Assembly: GCA_944331805.1 (NCBI GenBank)
Contig: CALVIS010000007.1
Span: 1-37,546, forward strand
Length of the DNA stretch: 37,546 nucleotides
Direction: 5' to 3'
From: an uncultured Bacilli bacterium
GTDB lineage: Bacteria; Bacillota_I; Bacilli_A; RF39; UBA660
Part shown: piece by piece, positions 24,961 to 32,735 of the stretch
Numbering within the stretch: the stretch's first letter is position 1
Layout of the letters: each line of letters starts with the position of its first letter
Made by a program: the position numbers and the translations under genes
Notes under the pieces: generated by a model
The model's input: the letters and a program-made list of their open reading frames with translations, nothing else
What the model was told of the DNA's origin: nothing
Databases searched by the model: none

Positions 24961-25885
24961 ATTTGTAAAGAATATAATAATATTTACTGTTATTTCAGTA
25001 AGTGCAATTGTTGCTAAAAGTGATAGTAAAATAGAAACAGAAAAAGAAATAATATATAATTATTATGATATGGAAGATGATATCTCAAGTATTAAAGTAG
25101 ATAGTATTTTAAAAAAGATAGATGAAGAGTATGATATAGATAGGTTTCGTATTAGTGAAAAGGAAGATGTTGAATCAGTTTTATTACTTAATGCTATTAT
25201 AAATAACAATAAATTAAATGAAGAGGAAAGAGAACTTTGTTATTCATTGTTACCATTTTATTTAGATTATGATAACTTAGATAGAAAGGGTATCTATGAA
25301 AGATTAAGTACCTTAGATATTATTTATAGTGGGAAAAAAATTAAAGTAGATGTAACTGATGTAAACAGTGCTACATATTATCCTGATAAAAATACAATTA
25401 TTTGTCGTGATAAAAGAAATATAGTTCTAAAACATGAATTGTTTCATGTATCTATGCCTATGACTAATTTTCCTAAAGCTTTAAGAGAAGGATTAATTAG
25501 TAAAATAACTAAAGAGTATTCTTATAATGTAGATGTGAGTTTTCCATCTACTTATAGAGAATATATGGCTTTAATTAATAGTTTAACTTATATAATAGAT
25601 AATGATACTTTAATAGAAGTAGCAAGTTTTAATGACTTAGAAGGATTTAAGGAAATATTATTAACTAAAGGCTCTATTACTATAGAAGAAGTAAATAATA
25701 TAGTATCTCTTTTTGATAAAGAGCTTAAAATTGATGATAAAACTAAAATAGTTGAAGAATTGTTAGATAGTTATCCTATTTTTAGGAAAGATACTAAAGC
25801 CTTGGATTATTTAGAAGTTTATAACCTTTATGATAGTAGTATAAGTGATGATTACTATTTTAATAAAACTAAAATAAAAAAATAA
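24953..25885 (+). CDS. Secreted HExxH putative zinc metalloprotein
   Basis: The 310-aa product has a signal or anchor segment (residues 5-20) and then an acidic helical region. A zinc-peptidase-like core includes LKHELFHVS (HExxH) near residue 161; an REG about 18 residues further could give the third ligand Glu in gluzincin fashion. I do not recognise a named family. The start overlaps the SGNH gene (24953-24960), so it belongs to the same operon and probably acts at the cell surface. The HExxH could be coincidental in so charged a protein, but the helix context favours a real site. Confidence 0.65.
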   Translation: MNKFVKNIIIFTVISVSAIVAKSDSKIETEKEIIYNYYDMEDDISSIKVDSILKKIDEEYDIDRFRISEKEDVESVLLLNAIINNNKLNEEERELCYSLLPFYLDYDNLDRKGIYERLSTLDIIYSGKKIKVDVTDVNSATYYPDKNTIICRDKRNIVLKHELFHVSMPMTNFPKALREGLISKITKEYSYNVDVSFPSTYREYMALINSLTYIIDNDTLIEVASFNDLEGFKEILLTKGSITIEEVNNIVSLFDKELKIDDKTKIVEELLDSYPIFRKDTKALDYLEVYNLYDSSISDDYYFNKTKIKK

Positions 25886-25908
25886 TAGCGGAAATGTATC
25901 AAAATCAT

Positions 25909-25937
25909 TTGACGTAAAGCTATTTTTATGCTAAAAT
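25909..25937 (+). promoter_or_regulatory. Promoter of the rplU-prp-rpmA operon
   Basis: TTGACG (25909-25914), 17 bp, TAAAAT (25932-25937). Confidence 0.8.
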
Positions 25938-25943
25938 CATATT

Positions 25944-26055
25944 GTTTGTAGCTTGTTATACCTCGTATAGATAGCTGTAAACCGCATTGAAAAGGTAGAA
26001 ATTACTAATAGAGAGTAATACCTTAAAAGCGAGTCTTTAGTTTAGAAAAAGGAGG
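25944..26055 (+). ncRNA. Structured leader of rplU (L21 leader type)
   Basis: From the predicted start near 25944 the leader folds into an arm with nested helices: GTTT/AAAC, AGCT/AGCT and TATAC-CTC-GTATA (25947-25984). A second hairpin follows, ATTACT/AGTAAT closed by AAGGT/ACCTT (25992-26024), and then the AAAGGAGG ribosome site. Position and size fit the autoregulatory L21 leader of Bacillota, where L21 is thought to repress its own operon. I identify it by position and fold, not by alignment. Confidence 0.65.
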
Positions 26056-26062
26056 TTAAAAA

Positions 26063-26365
26063 ATGTACGCAGTAATTAAAGTTGGTGGAAAACAATATCG
26101 TGTTAGCGAGGGAGATGAAATCTTTGTAGAAAAGTTAAATGCTAATACTAATGATGTTGTTACTTTTGAACAAGTATTAATGCTTGATTCTAAAGTTGGT
26201 TCCCCTTATTTATCTAATGTCACTGTAGAAGGTACAGTCTTAAAAAATGGAAAAGCTAAGAAAATACGTATTTTTAAGTATAAGAACAAATCTAGAAGTA
26301 ACCGTAAAACTCAGGGACATAGACAACCTTATACAAAAGTCAAAATTACTAAGATTAATGGTTAA
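26063..26365 (+). CDS. rplU: Ribosomal protein bL21
   Basis: At 100 aa it has the family length and signature: MYAVIKVGGKQYRVSEGD at the start and RIFKYKNKSRSNRKTQGHRQ followed by TKVKI near the end, the basic 23S rRNA-binding loop. AAAGGAGG (26048-26055) precedes the ATG. First gene of the conserved rplU-prp-rpmA operon. Confidence 0.97.
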   Translation: MYAVIKVGGKQYRVSEGDEIFVEKLNANTNDVVTFEQVLMLDSKVGSPYLSNVTVEGTVLKNGKAKKIRIFKYKNKSRSNRKTQGHRQPYTKVKITKING

Positions 26366-26367
26366 TT

Positions 26368-26670
26368 ATGATTAGAGTAAAAGTAGAAAAAGAAAAAGGT
26401 TATTTTAAAAAGATAAGCATATTAGGACATGCTATGTATGATGATTATGGTAAAGATATAGTTTGTAGTGCCGTTAGTTCTATTGTTACTACAACAATTA
26501 ATGGTATTCTTACTATTGATAAAAGTACTATTACTTATCTTGCTAGTAGTAAAGGTTTAACTATTAAAGTTTTAAGTAATGATAGAGTAACTCAATCTCT
26601 ACTTAAAAATATGTTAAGACTACTAAAAGAATTATCATTAAAATATAAAGAAAATATTGAAATACAGTAA
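26368..26670 (+). CDS. prp: Ribosomal-processing cysteine protease Prp
   Basis: The 100-aa protease that removes the N-terminal extension of L27 before ribosome assembly. The catalytic pair is H21 in GHAMYDDYGKD and C33 in IVCSAVSSI, as in YsxB/Prp. It sits between rplU and rpmA, 2 bp after rplU, the invariant order in Bacillota. The adjoining L27 carries the matching cleavage motif, so the pair should be functional. Confidence 0.95.
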   Translation: MIRVKVEKEKGYFKKISILGHAMYDDYGKDIVCSAVSSIVTTTINGILTIDKSTITYLASSKGLTIKVLSNDRVTQSLLKNMLRLLKELSLKYKENIEIQ

Positions 26671-26682
26671 GGAGGGACTATA

Positions 26683-26973
26683 GTGAAATTTTTAGAGTTA
26701 AATATTCAGTTGTTCGCTCATAAAAAAGGACAAAGCTCTACATCTAATGGACGTGACTCTATTGGACGTAGATTAGGAGCGAAAGCTGCTGATGGAGAAT
26801 ATGTAACTGCTGGTAGCATCATCTATCGTCAAAGAGGAACTAAGATATTCCCAGGTGTTAATGTAAAACGTGGTAATGATGATACTTTATATGCAACAGT
26901 AGATGGAATTGTTAAATTTGAACGTAAAGGAAGAGATAAGAAACAAGTTTCTGTATATCCAGTAAGTGAATAA
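26683..26973 (+). CDS. rpmA: Ribosomal protein bL27 with cleavable N-terminal extension
   Basis: A 96-aa L27. The GTG start at 26683 follows AAGGAGGGAC. Residues [11 protein letters not shown] precede the mature N-terminus AHKKGQSS; the motif [10 protein letters not shown] is the Prp cleavage site. After cutting, the new N-terminus reaches the peptidyl-transferase centre. [12 protein letters not shown] and [11 protein letters not shown] are family signatures. Confidence 0.97.
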   Translation: MKFLELNIQLFAHKKGQSSTSNGRDSIGRRLGAKAADGEYVTAGSIIYRQRGTKIFPGVNVKRGNDDTLYATVDGIVKFERKGRDKKQVSVYPVSE

Positions 26974-26995
26974 AATCTCTTTCTTTTTTATATAC

Positions 26996-27019
26996 AAGTA
27001 ACTATTTAGTTGCTTTTTT
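26996..27019 (+). terminator. rpmA operon terminator
   Basis: AGTAACT (26997-27003) pairs with AGTTGCT (27008-27014, one G-T pair), loop ATTT, followed by TTTTT. Confidence 0.7.
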
Positions 27020-27022
27020 CTA

Positions 27023-27051
27023 TTGACACAATCTATCTATTATGATACATT
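27023..27051 (+). promoter_or_regulatory. Promoter of Rpn-like gene copy 2
   Basis: TTGACA (27023-27028), 17 bp, TACATT (27046-27051): the same hexamers and almost the same spacer as for copy 1 at 12108-12136. Confidence 0.8.
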
Positions 27052-27146
27052 ATAAGTAGATGGGAGACTTATATGAGAGATGGAGAAAGGAGAAAAATAA
27101 AAATTTTTGAAAAAACTATGAATTTTGAAAATCTATGGTACTTTTT

Positions 27147-27215
27147 GGGGTAAATTTTGTATTTTTGCCCAGTGAAAATTGAAAATTTACCCCCATTTTG
27201 GGACTAAATTTTCAA
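27147..27215 (+). promoter_or_regulatory. Leader of Rpn copy 2 with two mutually exclusive hairpins
   Basis: Hairpin A: GGGGTAAATTTT (27147-27158) with AAAATTTACCCC (27182-27193). Hairpin B: TTGAAAATTTA (27179-27189) with TAAATTTTCAA (27205-27215). They share 27182-27189, so only one can form. There is no U-run. A second Shine-Dalgarno-like AAAGGAG lies earlier in the leader (27085-27091). Confidence 0.5.
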
Positions 27216-27277
27216 AATTGCCTTTTTGCATTAGTTTTTTACTTATGATACAACTGATGCAGAAAGGAGGAATTACC

Positions 27278-28174
27278 TTGGCTATTACTAAAAAAAGATT
27301 TGAAGAAATAGTCGCTAAATTAAGAAGAAAAGGGGAAGTTGTTCCTGCTACTTACGACTGTATCTTTAAAGCAATTATGAAAAAATGTCCTAAGTATAGA
27401 GCAGATTTAACTTCTAGATTAACAGGTATTCCTAAAAAACTAATATTAAATACTTATAAAGAAATGAATACTGAGTATGTAATAGATAATGTTTTAGAAA
27501 AAGGTAAAGTATCAGATGTTTTATTTGAAACGAAAGGTTATGTCTTTAATTATGAGTTTAATAACAGAAAATGGGATGGATTAATTGAGAGAAATGATGC
27601 TTATTTAGGTAAAGCAAAAAATGATTTAATAAGAAGAGCTAAAAGTTATGCAAGTTTACCTAAAGTTATACAGATAAATATCAATAACTTTTATTGTTTC
27701 TTAAGTAAAGAGAATCTATTAGAATTTAAATCAAGAGATAAGTATGGAATAATAGAAAGTGATAAATGGGGTAAAATTTATGTTAATTTAAAATTAATAA
27801 GAGAAAAGTATGATAGAGGATTAAAGTTAAGCAAATTAGAAAAAGAACTATTAATATTAACATTAACAAAAGTTGATGAAATAGAAAAGATATCGAAAGG
27901 AGATGTTGAGTTGATGGAAGTTACTAAAGAATTAAAAAAATTAACTAATGATGCTTATACTATTGGTCTTTATGATGAAGAAGAGGAGAGAAGATTAATA
28001 GAGAACAGTATAAAAATTACTGCTAAAAAACAAGGAATTAAGCAAGGAGTTAAGCAAGGCGCTAGTAATGAAAAAAAATCTATTGCCAAATCAATGCTTG
28101 CTAAAAAGATGGATATACCTTTAATAAGTGAATTAACAGGACTATCTAAAAATCAGATAACTATGTTAATGTAG
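27278..28174 (+). CDS. Rpn/YhgA-like PD-(D/E)XK nuclease family protein (copy 2)
   Basis: A 298-aa protein that is nearly the same as the copy at 12361 over its first ~250 residues: VPATYDCIFKAIMKKCPKY, VSDVLFETKGYVFNYEFNNR, and LIERNDAYLGKAKNDLIRR. The nuclease core keeps Asp and Glu, with EFN where Gln/Lys is usual. The C-terminal linker has two divergent GIKQ/GVKQ units instead of five, and the last 30 residues (MDIPLISELTGLSKNQITML) differ from copy 1, as family tails often do. TTG at 27278 follows AAAGGAGG; the longer in-frame reading from 27179 lies within the structured leader and is unlikely. It has its own promoter between rpmA and a convergent gene. Confidence 0.8.
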   Translation: MAITKKRFEEIVAKLRRKGEVVPATYDCIFKAIMKKCPKYRADLTSRLTGIPKKLILNTYKEMNTEYVIDNVLEKGKVSDVLFETKGYVFNYEFNNRKWDGLIERNDAYLGKAKNDLIRRAKSYASLPKVIQININNFYCFLSKENLLEFKSRDKYGIIESDKWGKIYVNLKLIREKYDRGLKLSKLEKELLILTLTKVDEIEKISKGDVELMEVTKELKKLTNDAYTIGLYDEEEERRLIENSIKITAKKQGIKQGVKQGASNEKKSIAKSMLAKKMDIPLISELTGLSKNQITMLM

Positions 28175-28208
28175 AAGATGATGACTTTAAAATAATGTCT
28201 TTAAATAT

Positions 28209-28244
28209 AAGTAACCCCTATATTAAAAGCTATAGGGATTACTT
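28209..28244. terminator. Bidirectional terminator between convergent genes
   Basis: AAGTAACCCCTATA (28209-28222) pairs with TATAGGGATTACTT (28231-28244) with one mismatch, loop 8 nt. It serves Rpn copy 2 and the minus-strand gene. Confidence 0.65.
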
Positions 28245-28584
28245 ATTCATTTCCTTTAGTCATTATTCTTAGTTTATCATAGTTTTCTAGTCCTTTAGAA
28301 CTGCCTTCTGGTAGTAGATATATATAATAAGCTTTTAATCTTGGCCTTATAAAGCATTCTGTTCTAATACTTGGATATATCGCTAATATATTATTCTCTT
28401 TATCAGTTACAATGATATCTAACTTCTGACAGACAAAATAAGTGTTAATCATTTTCTTTTTAGGATAACATAAGCCTTCTTTTATAGGATAAAGATAAAA
28501 CCTAAAGCCTTTTAATCTATCTGTAAACTTAGTAACTGTTTTAAACTTTATTTTATTATTACCATTCTTTATATATTTTTCCAT
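28243..28584 (-). CDS. DUF192-like protein
   Basis: A 113-aa protein with the order of DUF192 landmarks: an early TDRLKGFRFYL (the usual 'ER..GLM' position), NTYFVCQKLDIIVTDKEN (where DUF192 has 'F.FMxFPIDVxFLD'), and YIYLLPEGSSKGL (the 'vLELPaG' element). The match is by pattern and moderately convincing. The family's function is unknown. AGGTG before the ATG at 28584 on the minus strand (+ strand CACCT, 28591-28595) makes this start better than the one at 28611. It is monocistronic and converges with Rpn copy 2. Confidence 0.65.
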   Translation of the reverse strand: MEKYIKNGNNKIKFKTVTKFTDRLKGFRFYLYPIKEGLCYPKKKMINTYFVCQKLDIIVTDKENNILAIYPSIRTECFIRPRLKAYYIYLLPEGSSKGLENYDKLRIMTKGNE

Positions 28585-28685
28585 GTATTTCACCTGTAAG
28601 TAATATATCATTATTTTAAAGATAAAGCTAGAATAAATGATATATTTGTGTTATTATAGTGAAGAAAGAAAAGGAGGTAATAAAA

Positions 28686-29408
28686 ATGAGTGGACATTCA
28701 AAATGGGCTACTATCCATAGAAAGAAAGGATTAATAGATGCAGCACGTGGTAAAGTTTTCCAAAAACTTGCTAAAGAGTTATATGTTGCTGCTAAGTCAG
28801 GTACTCCAGATCCTGATAGTAATGCATCTTTAAGACTTGTAGTTGAGAAAGCTAAAGCTGCTAATATGCCTAAAGATAATATCCAGAAAGCTATTGATAA
28901 AGCTAAAGGAGCAGGTAATGGTGAGAATTATGAGAGTATAAGATATGAAGGATATGGACCAGGTGGAGTTGCTATTATGGTAGATTGTCTTACTGATAAT
29001 CGTAATAGAACGGCATCTTCTGTACGTAGTACTTTTTCTAAACGTGGTGGTAATTTAGGTACTGATGGTTCTGTTAGTTATATCTTTGAGAGAAAAGGTA
29101 TTATTGTTATTCCAAGTGATTATGATGAAGATGAAGTAATGTTAACAGCCTTAGATGCAGGAGCCTTAGATATGGAAAATACTGGTGATACATACTTAAT
29201 TACAACACCTAGTGATAAGTTTATCGCTGTAAAAGATGCTCTTGCTACTATGGGTGTTGCAGAATTCTTAACTAGTGAAGTTACATTTGTTCCAAACAAT
29301 GAAGTTGAACTTGACGATGAAACTAAACAAAAGGTATATAATCTAATAGAGGCTTTAGAAGATATAGATGATGTACAAGATGTTCATCATAATATGAAAG
29401 AGGACTAA
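28686..29408 (+). CDS. yebC: YebC/PmpR-family protein (translation or transcription regulator)
   Basis: A 240-aa YebC-family protein: MSGHSKWATIHRKKGLIDAA at the start, then NMPKDNIQKAIDKAKG, YEGYGPGGVAIMV and FERKG. These proteins were long described as transcription regulators; some act on the ribosome to relieve stalls at proline runs. AAAGGAGG before ATG 28686 decides the start over the earlier GTG at 28659. It leads the yebC-ruvA-ruvB-queA cluster with 1 bp to ruvA. Confidence 0.94.
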   Translation: MSGHSKWATIHRKKGLIDAARGKVFQKLAKELYVAAKSGTPDPDSNASLRLVVEKAKAANMPKDNIQKAIDKAKGAGNGENYESIRYEGYGPGGVAIMVDCLTDNRNRTASSVRSTFSKRGGNLGTDGSVSYIFERKGIIVIPSDYDEDEVMLTALDAGALDMENTGDTYLITTPSDKFIAVKDALATMGVAEFLTSEVTFVPNNEVELDDETKQKVYNLIEALEDIDDVQDVHHNMKED

Positions 29409-29409
29409 G

Positions 29410-29970
29410 ATGTATAGTTATATTATAGGAAAAGTAACAGAAGTTATGTCTAATGCCATTGTCTTAGAAAATAATGGTATAGGTTATCTTATCAATACAC
29501 CTAATCCTTTTGCCTTTGAAGAAGGAAATGACTATAAAGTCTATTTATATCAGCAGATTAAAGAAGATGAACATAGCCTATTTGGTTTTAAAACTAAAGA
29601 AGAAAAAGAACTATTCTTAAAACTTATTGGCGTTAAGGGACTTGGTCCTAAAATGGCTCTACCTATTATTGCCACAGGTTCTATTAATGGAATTAGTGAT
29701 GCGATTAATAGAGAAAATATTCTTTATCTAAAGAAATTCCCTAAGATAGGTGAGAAACTTGCTAAACAAATGATACTTGATTTAAAAGGAAAACTTGATG
29801 ATTTAAGTAGTGGAGAAGAAGTAGTTAAAGATACAAGTGAAGAGTTAAGAGAAGCTTTACTTGGACTAGGTTATAAAGATAAAGAGATTAAGAGTGTAAT
29901 CTTGAAAGTAGATAATTCTTTAAGTATAGAAGACCAAATAAAAGAAGCCTTAAAATTATTATTAAAGTAG
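29410..29970 (+). CDS. ruvA: Holliday junction branch migration protein RuvA
   Basis: RuvA binds four-way junctions and loads RuvB. The N-terminal OB fold (MYSYIIGKVTEV, NGIGYLINTP) is followed by two helix-hairpin-helix units (LIGVKGLGPKMALPI and FPKIGEKLAKQMILDL), and a flexible acidic linker. The C-terminal RuvB-contacting domain is EELREALLGLGYKDKEI. At 186 aa it is slightly short but complete. The ribosome site lies within the end of yebC. Confidence 0.95.
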   Translation: MYSYIIGKVTEVMSNAIVLENNGIGYLINTPNPFAFEEGNDYKVYLYQQIKEDEHSLFGFKTKEEKELFLKLIGVKGLGPKMALPIIATGSINGISDAINRENILYLKKFPKIGEKLAKQMILDLKGKLDDLSSGEEVVKDTSEELREALLGLGYKDKEIKSVILKVDNSLSIEDQIKEALKLLLK

Positions 29971-29978
29971 GTGTTTAG

Positions 29979-31001
29979 ATGGAAAGAATTGTAACAAGTG
30001 AAGAGTTAGAAGATGATGGTGTAGTAGATAATACTATTAGACCTGAAGTCTTAGATGAGTATATTGGACAGAGTGAAGTTAAAGAGAATATTAGAGTCTT
30101 TATAGAAGCTAGTAAGATTAGAGGAGAAGTCCTTGACCATGTTCTATTATATGGTCCTCCAGGACTTGGTAAAACTACTCTTGCTTTTATTATTGCAAGA
30201 GAACTTGGTGTTAATATTAAAACTGCTAGTGGTCCCTCAATTGAGAAAAGTGGTGACTTGGCAGCGATACTATCAACTCTTGAACCAGGAGATGTTCTAT
30301 TTATAGATGAGATTCATAGAATGCCAAGATATATAGAAGAAATACTATATCCTGCTATGGAAGACTTTACTTTAGATATAATAATTGGTGGAGAAGGAAG
30401 TTCTCGTAGTATAAAAATAGATCTACCTCCATTTACACTTGTTGGGGCAACTACAAGAGCAGGAGATTTATCTGCACCTCTTAGAGACCGTTTCGGTATT
30501 ATCTCTAAGTTAAAATTCTATACTACAGAAGAGTTAACAGAAATTATTAAAAGAACAAGTAGAGTCCTAGATATGCCAATAGATGATGAAGCAGCAGTTG
30601 AACTTGCTAAAAGAAGTAGAGGAACACCACGTATTGCTAATCGTCTCTTTAAAAGAGTACGTGACTTTGCTTTAGTAGATAAAAAAGAATCTATTGATTT
30701 AGAAGTCATGGAAAAAGCTTTAGAGAGATTAAAAGTCGGTAAGAGTGGACTAGATGAGACAGACCATCAACTATTAAGAGCGATTATTGAACGCTTTAAT
30801 GGAGGACCTGTAGGAATTGATGCTCTAGCATCATCAATTGGTGAAGAGACATCTACTATCGAAGATGTAATAGAACCATACTTATTACAAGAAGGCTATT
30901 TAAAAAGAACAAGTCGTGGTAGAATGGTAACAGAAAAAGCTTATAAAGAACTTAATATAAACTACCAAGGAGGTCTTTTTGGAGTTGACTATGATGTATA
31001 A
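29979..31001 (+). CDS. ruvB: Holliday junction branch migration ATPase RuvB
   Basis: The 340-aa hexameric motor of RuvAB. Walker A is [12 protein letters not shown] (about residues 58-69), Walker [10 protein letters not shown], sensor [19 protein letters not shown], and the winged-helix C-terminus ends [21 protein letters not shown] precedes the ATG, 8 bp after ruvA. Its 3' end overlaps the next small gene by about 11 bp. Confidence 0.97.
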   Translation: MERIVTSEELEDDGVVDNTIRPEVLDEYIGQSEVKENIRVFIEASKIRGEVLDHVLLYGPPGLGKTTLAFIIARELGVNIKTASGPSIEKSGDLAAILSTLEPGDVLFIDEIHRMPRYIEEILYPAMEDFTLDIIIGGEGSSRSIKIDLPPFTLVGATTRAGDLSAPLRDRFGIISKLKFYTTEELTEIIKRTSRVLDMPIDDEAAVELAKRSRGTPRIANRLFKRVRDFALVDKKESIDLEVMEKALERLKVGKSGLDETDHQLLRAIIERFNGGPVGIDALASSIGEETSTIEDVIEPYLLQEGYLKRTSRGRMVTEKAYKELNINYQGGLFGVDYDV

Positions 31002-31472
31002 TGATTTGATTAACTCCTTACAAATAGAACTATTAACAAATAAATATAATGAGAAATTAATACCTTTTTGGTTAGGGAATCTAAAATGTAGTAGAGAATA
31101 TGATGAAGATAAACAAAGAATAATTCTTAAAGTAAATGAAATGTATAAAAAGAGAAGGTAGAACATCATTCTAAAGTTAGTCTCTTGTTAGGCTTAATCT
31201 CCTTTTTAAATAAAATTAAAAACTATGATGACTATTCTCTTTTTAGTTTTTATTTTCTGGGTTTTTATTTTTGTGATTATGATAATGAAGAGTTAGAAGA
31301 GTTTATTAATGCTAAAATATCACCTAAGATAATAAATGTCATTGTTGCAAAAGTAGATAGTTTATATGAGAAAAGTAGTTATTTAGATTATTACTTTGAT
31401 AAAGATAAAGAAATATTAGATGATTTTGATAATAAGAGTAGTAAAGAAATAAGAGAAAAAAATATGTTTTAA
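30991..31472 (+). pseudogene. Unknown small gene between ruvB and queA, split by a one-base frameshift
   Basis: The first part, ATG 30991 (GGAG at 30981-30984) to stop 31161, gives 56 residues beginning [19 protein letters not shown]. The second, open from just after a stop at 31148 to TAA 31472, contains VEHHSKVSLLLGLISFL and NAKISPKIINVIVAKV. One extra A in the A5 run at 31147-31151 joins them as MYKKKEKVEHHSK, for a helical protein of about 160 aa. It overlaps ruvB and runs to within 35 bp of queA, so it is a cotranscribed gene or its recent relic. I do not recognise the family. Confidence 0.55.
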
Positions 31473-31504
31473 TGAAAATGCTAGTTTTGATAGGGGGTAT
31501 ACTC

Positions 31505-32530
31505 ATGAAATTAGAAGAATTTGATTATTATTTACCAGAAGAGTTAATCGCTCAGACACCAATAAAACAAAGAGATGCTTCAAGACTTATGGTACTTGAT
31601 AAGAAGACAGGTGAAATATGTCATAAACATTTCTATGATATTATAGATTATCTTAATAAAGGGGATACTTTAGTTTTAAATGATACTAAAGTCTTACCTG
31701 CTAGATTAATAGGTGAAAAGATGAGTACTAAAGCCGTTATAGAAGTTTTATTATTAAAAAATGTAGAAGGAGATACATGGGAGACTTTAGTTAAACCTGC
31801 TAGACGTATTCATGTAGGTGATGTTGTATCTTTTGGTGAAGGCTTACTTAAATTAACATGTACTGAAGTTAAAGATGAAGGTATTAGAGTATTTAATGCT
31901 AGTTATGAAGGAATATTCTATGAATTATTAGATAAACTTGGTACCATGCCACTACCTCCATATATTCATGAAAAACTAGAAGATAAAGATAGATATCAGA
32001 CGGTGTATGCTAAAGAAGTAGGTAGTGCTGCCGCTCCTACGGCAGGACTTCATTTTACTAAAGAGTTACTTAAAAAAATAAAAGAGAAAGGTATAAATAT
32101 TGTATATCTAACTCTTCATGTTGGCCTTGGTACTTTTAGACCTGTAAAAGTAGAAGATGTGACTAAACATAAGATGCATAGTGAGTTTTATTCTTTGAGT
32201 AAGAGTGTTGCCGATACTCTTAATAAAACAAGAGAAAATGGTAAAAGAATAATTGCCGTTGGAACAACTTCTACTAGAACATTAGAGACAGTTTATCAGA
32301 AGTTTGGTGAGTTTAGAGAAGATTCTGGCTTTACTGATATCTTTATCTATCCTGGTAAAGAGGTTAAAAGTATAGATGGACTTATTACTAATTTTCATTT
32401 ACCTAAATCTACCCTTATTATGTTAGTCTCTGCTATAGCAGGAAAAGATAATATCTTAAATGCTTATAATATTGCCGTTAAAGAAAAATATAGATTCTTC
32501 TCTTTTGGTGATGCGATGTTTATAAAATAA
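31505..32530 (+). CDS. queA: S-adenosylmethionine:tRNA ribosyltransferase-isomerase
   Basis: QueA transfers the ribosyl part of SAM to preQ1-modified tRNA, the step giving epoxyqueuosine. Motifs: [13 protein letters not shown] at the N-terminus, [43 protein letters not shown] and [14 protein letters not shown]. Length 341 aa is standard. The start is ATG 31505 after AGGGGGT; an upstream ATG in frame at 31472 is not preferred, as QueA begins at [11 protein letters not shown]. It sits next to ruvB in the common ruvAB-queA order, with one unknown gene between. Confidence 0.95.
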   Translation: MKLEEFDYYLPEELIAQTPIKQRDASRLMVLDKKTGEICHKHFYDIIDYLNKGDTLVLNDTKVLPARLIGEKMSTKAVIEVLLLKNVEGDTWETLVKPARRIHVGDVVSFGEGLLKLTCTEVKDEGIRVFNASYEGIFYELLDKLGTMPLPPYIHEKLEDKDRYQTVYAKEVGSAAAPTAGLHFTKELLKKIKEKGINIVYLTLHVGLGTFRPVKVEDVTKHKMHSEFYSLSKSVADTLNKTRENGKRIIAVGTTSTRTLETVYQKFGEFREDSGFTDIFIYPGKEVKSIDGLITNFHLPKSTLIMLVSAIAGKDNILNAYNIAVKEKYRFFSFGDAMFIK

Positions 32531-32563
32531 TATCTATGATTGATGTTACCACTTATTAAGGAA

Positions 32564-32611
32564 GTCGGTTATAATTAAGACCAGAGAAACTTTAGAAGCC
32601 TCTGGCTATTT
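32564..32611. repeat. 48-bp direct repeat, left copy, containing the queA terminator
   Basis: It runs GTCGGTTATAATTAAGACC then CAGAGAAACTTTAGAAG and CCTCTGG, and recurs at 34740-34787 with two substitutions. The part CCAGAG (32581-32586)...CTCTGG (32600-32605) followed by CTATTTTTTTT is an intrinsic terminator for queA. The pair brackets the ATPase-TOPRIM module. Confidence 0.9.
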
Positions 32612-32616
32612 TTTTT
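32581..32616 (+). terminator. queA terminator
   Basis: Stem CCAGAG/CTCTGG with an inner CTT/AAG pairing, then a T-rich run to 32616. Confidence 0.8.
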
Positions 32617-32636
32617 AAAATAAATACAATTAAATG

Positions 32637-32664
32637 TTGACTTTTCTCAAAATGGGTATAAAAT
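32637..32664 (+). promoter_or_regulatory. Promoter of the ATPase-TOPRIM module
   Basis: TTGACT (32637-32642), 16 bp, TAAAAT (32659-32664). Two overlapping TATAAT boxes at 32709 and 32714 are closer to the gene but lack a good -35 and would leave almost no leader. Confidence 0.6.
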
Positions 32665-32686
32665 ATAACATAAAAAAAGAAAAATG

Positions 32687-32710
32687 TATCATTTTTTTGG
32701 AAAAATGATA
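32687..32710. promoter_or_regulatory. 10-bp palindrome upstream of the ATPase gene (operator candidate)
   Basis: TATCATTTTT (32687-32696), loop TTGG, AAAAATGATA (32701-32710). It lies between the promoter and the ribosome site GAAGGTG (32721-32727), and touches the proximal TATAAT box. No T-run follows on either strand that would suggest termination alone. Confidence 0.5.
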
Positions 32711-32735
32711 TAATATAATTGAAGGTGATGAAAAA

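Noticed and set aside
27179..27277. Longer N-terminus for Rpn copy 2
   Set aside because: The extra 33 codons lie within the leader hairpins, include the ribosome site and are absent from copy 1.
32531..32616. preQ1 riboswitch near queA
   Set aside because: The sequence lies after queA, holds a plain terminator hairpin and shows no preQ1 aptamer features.
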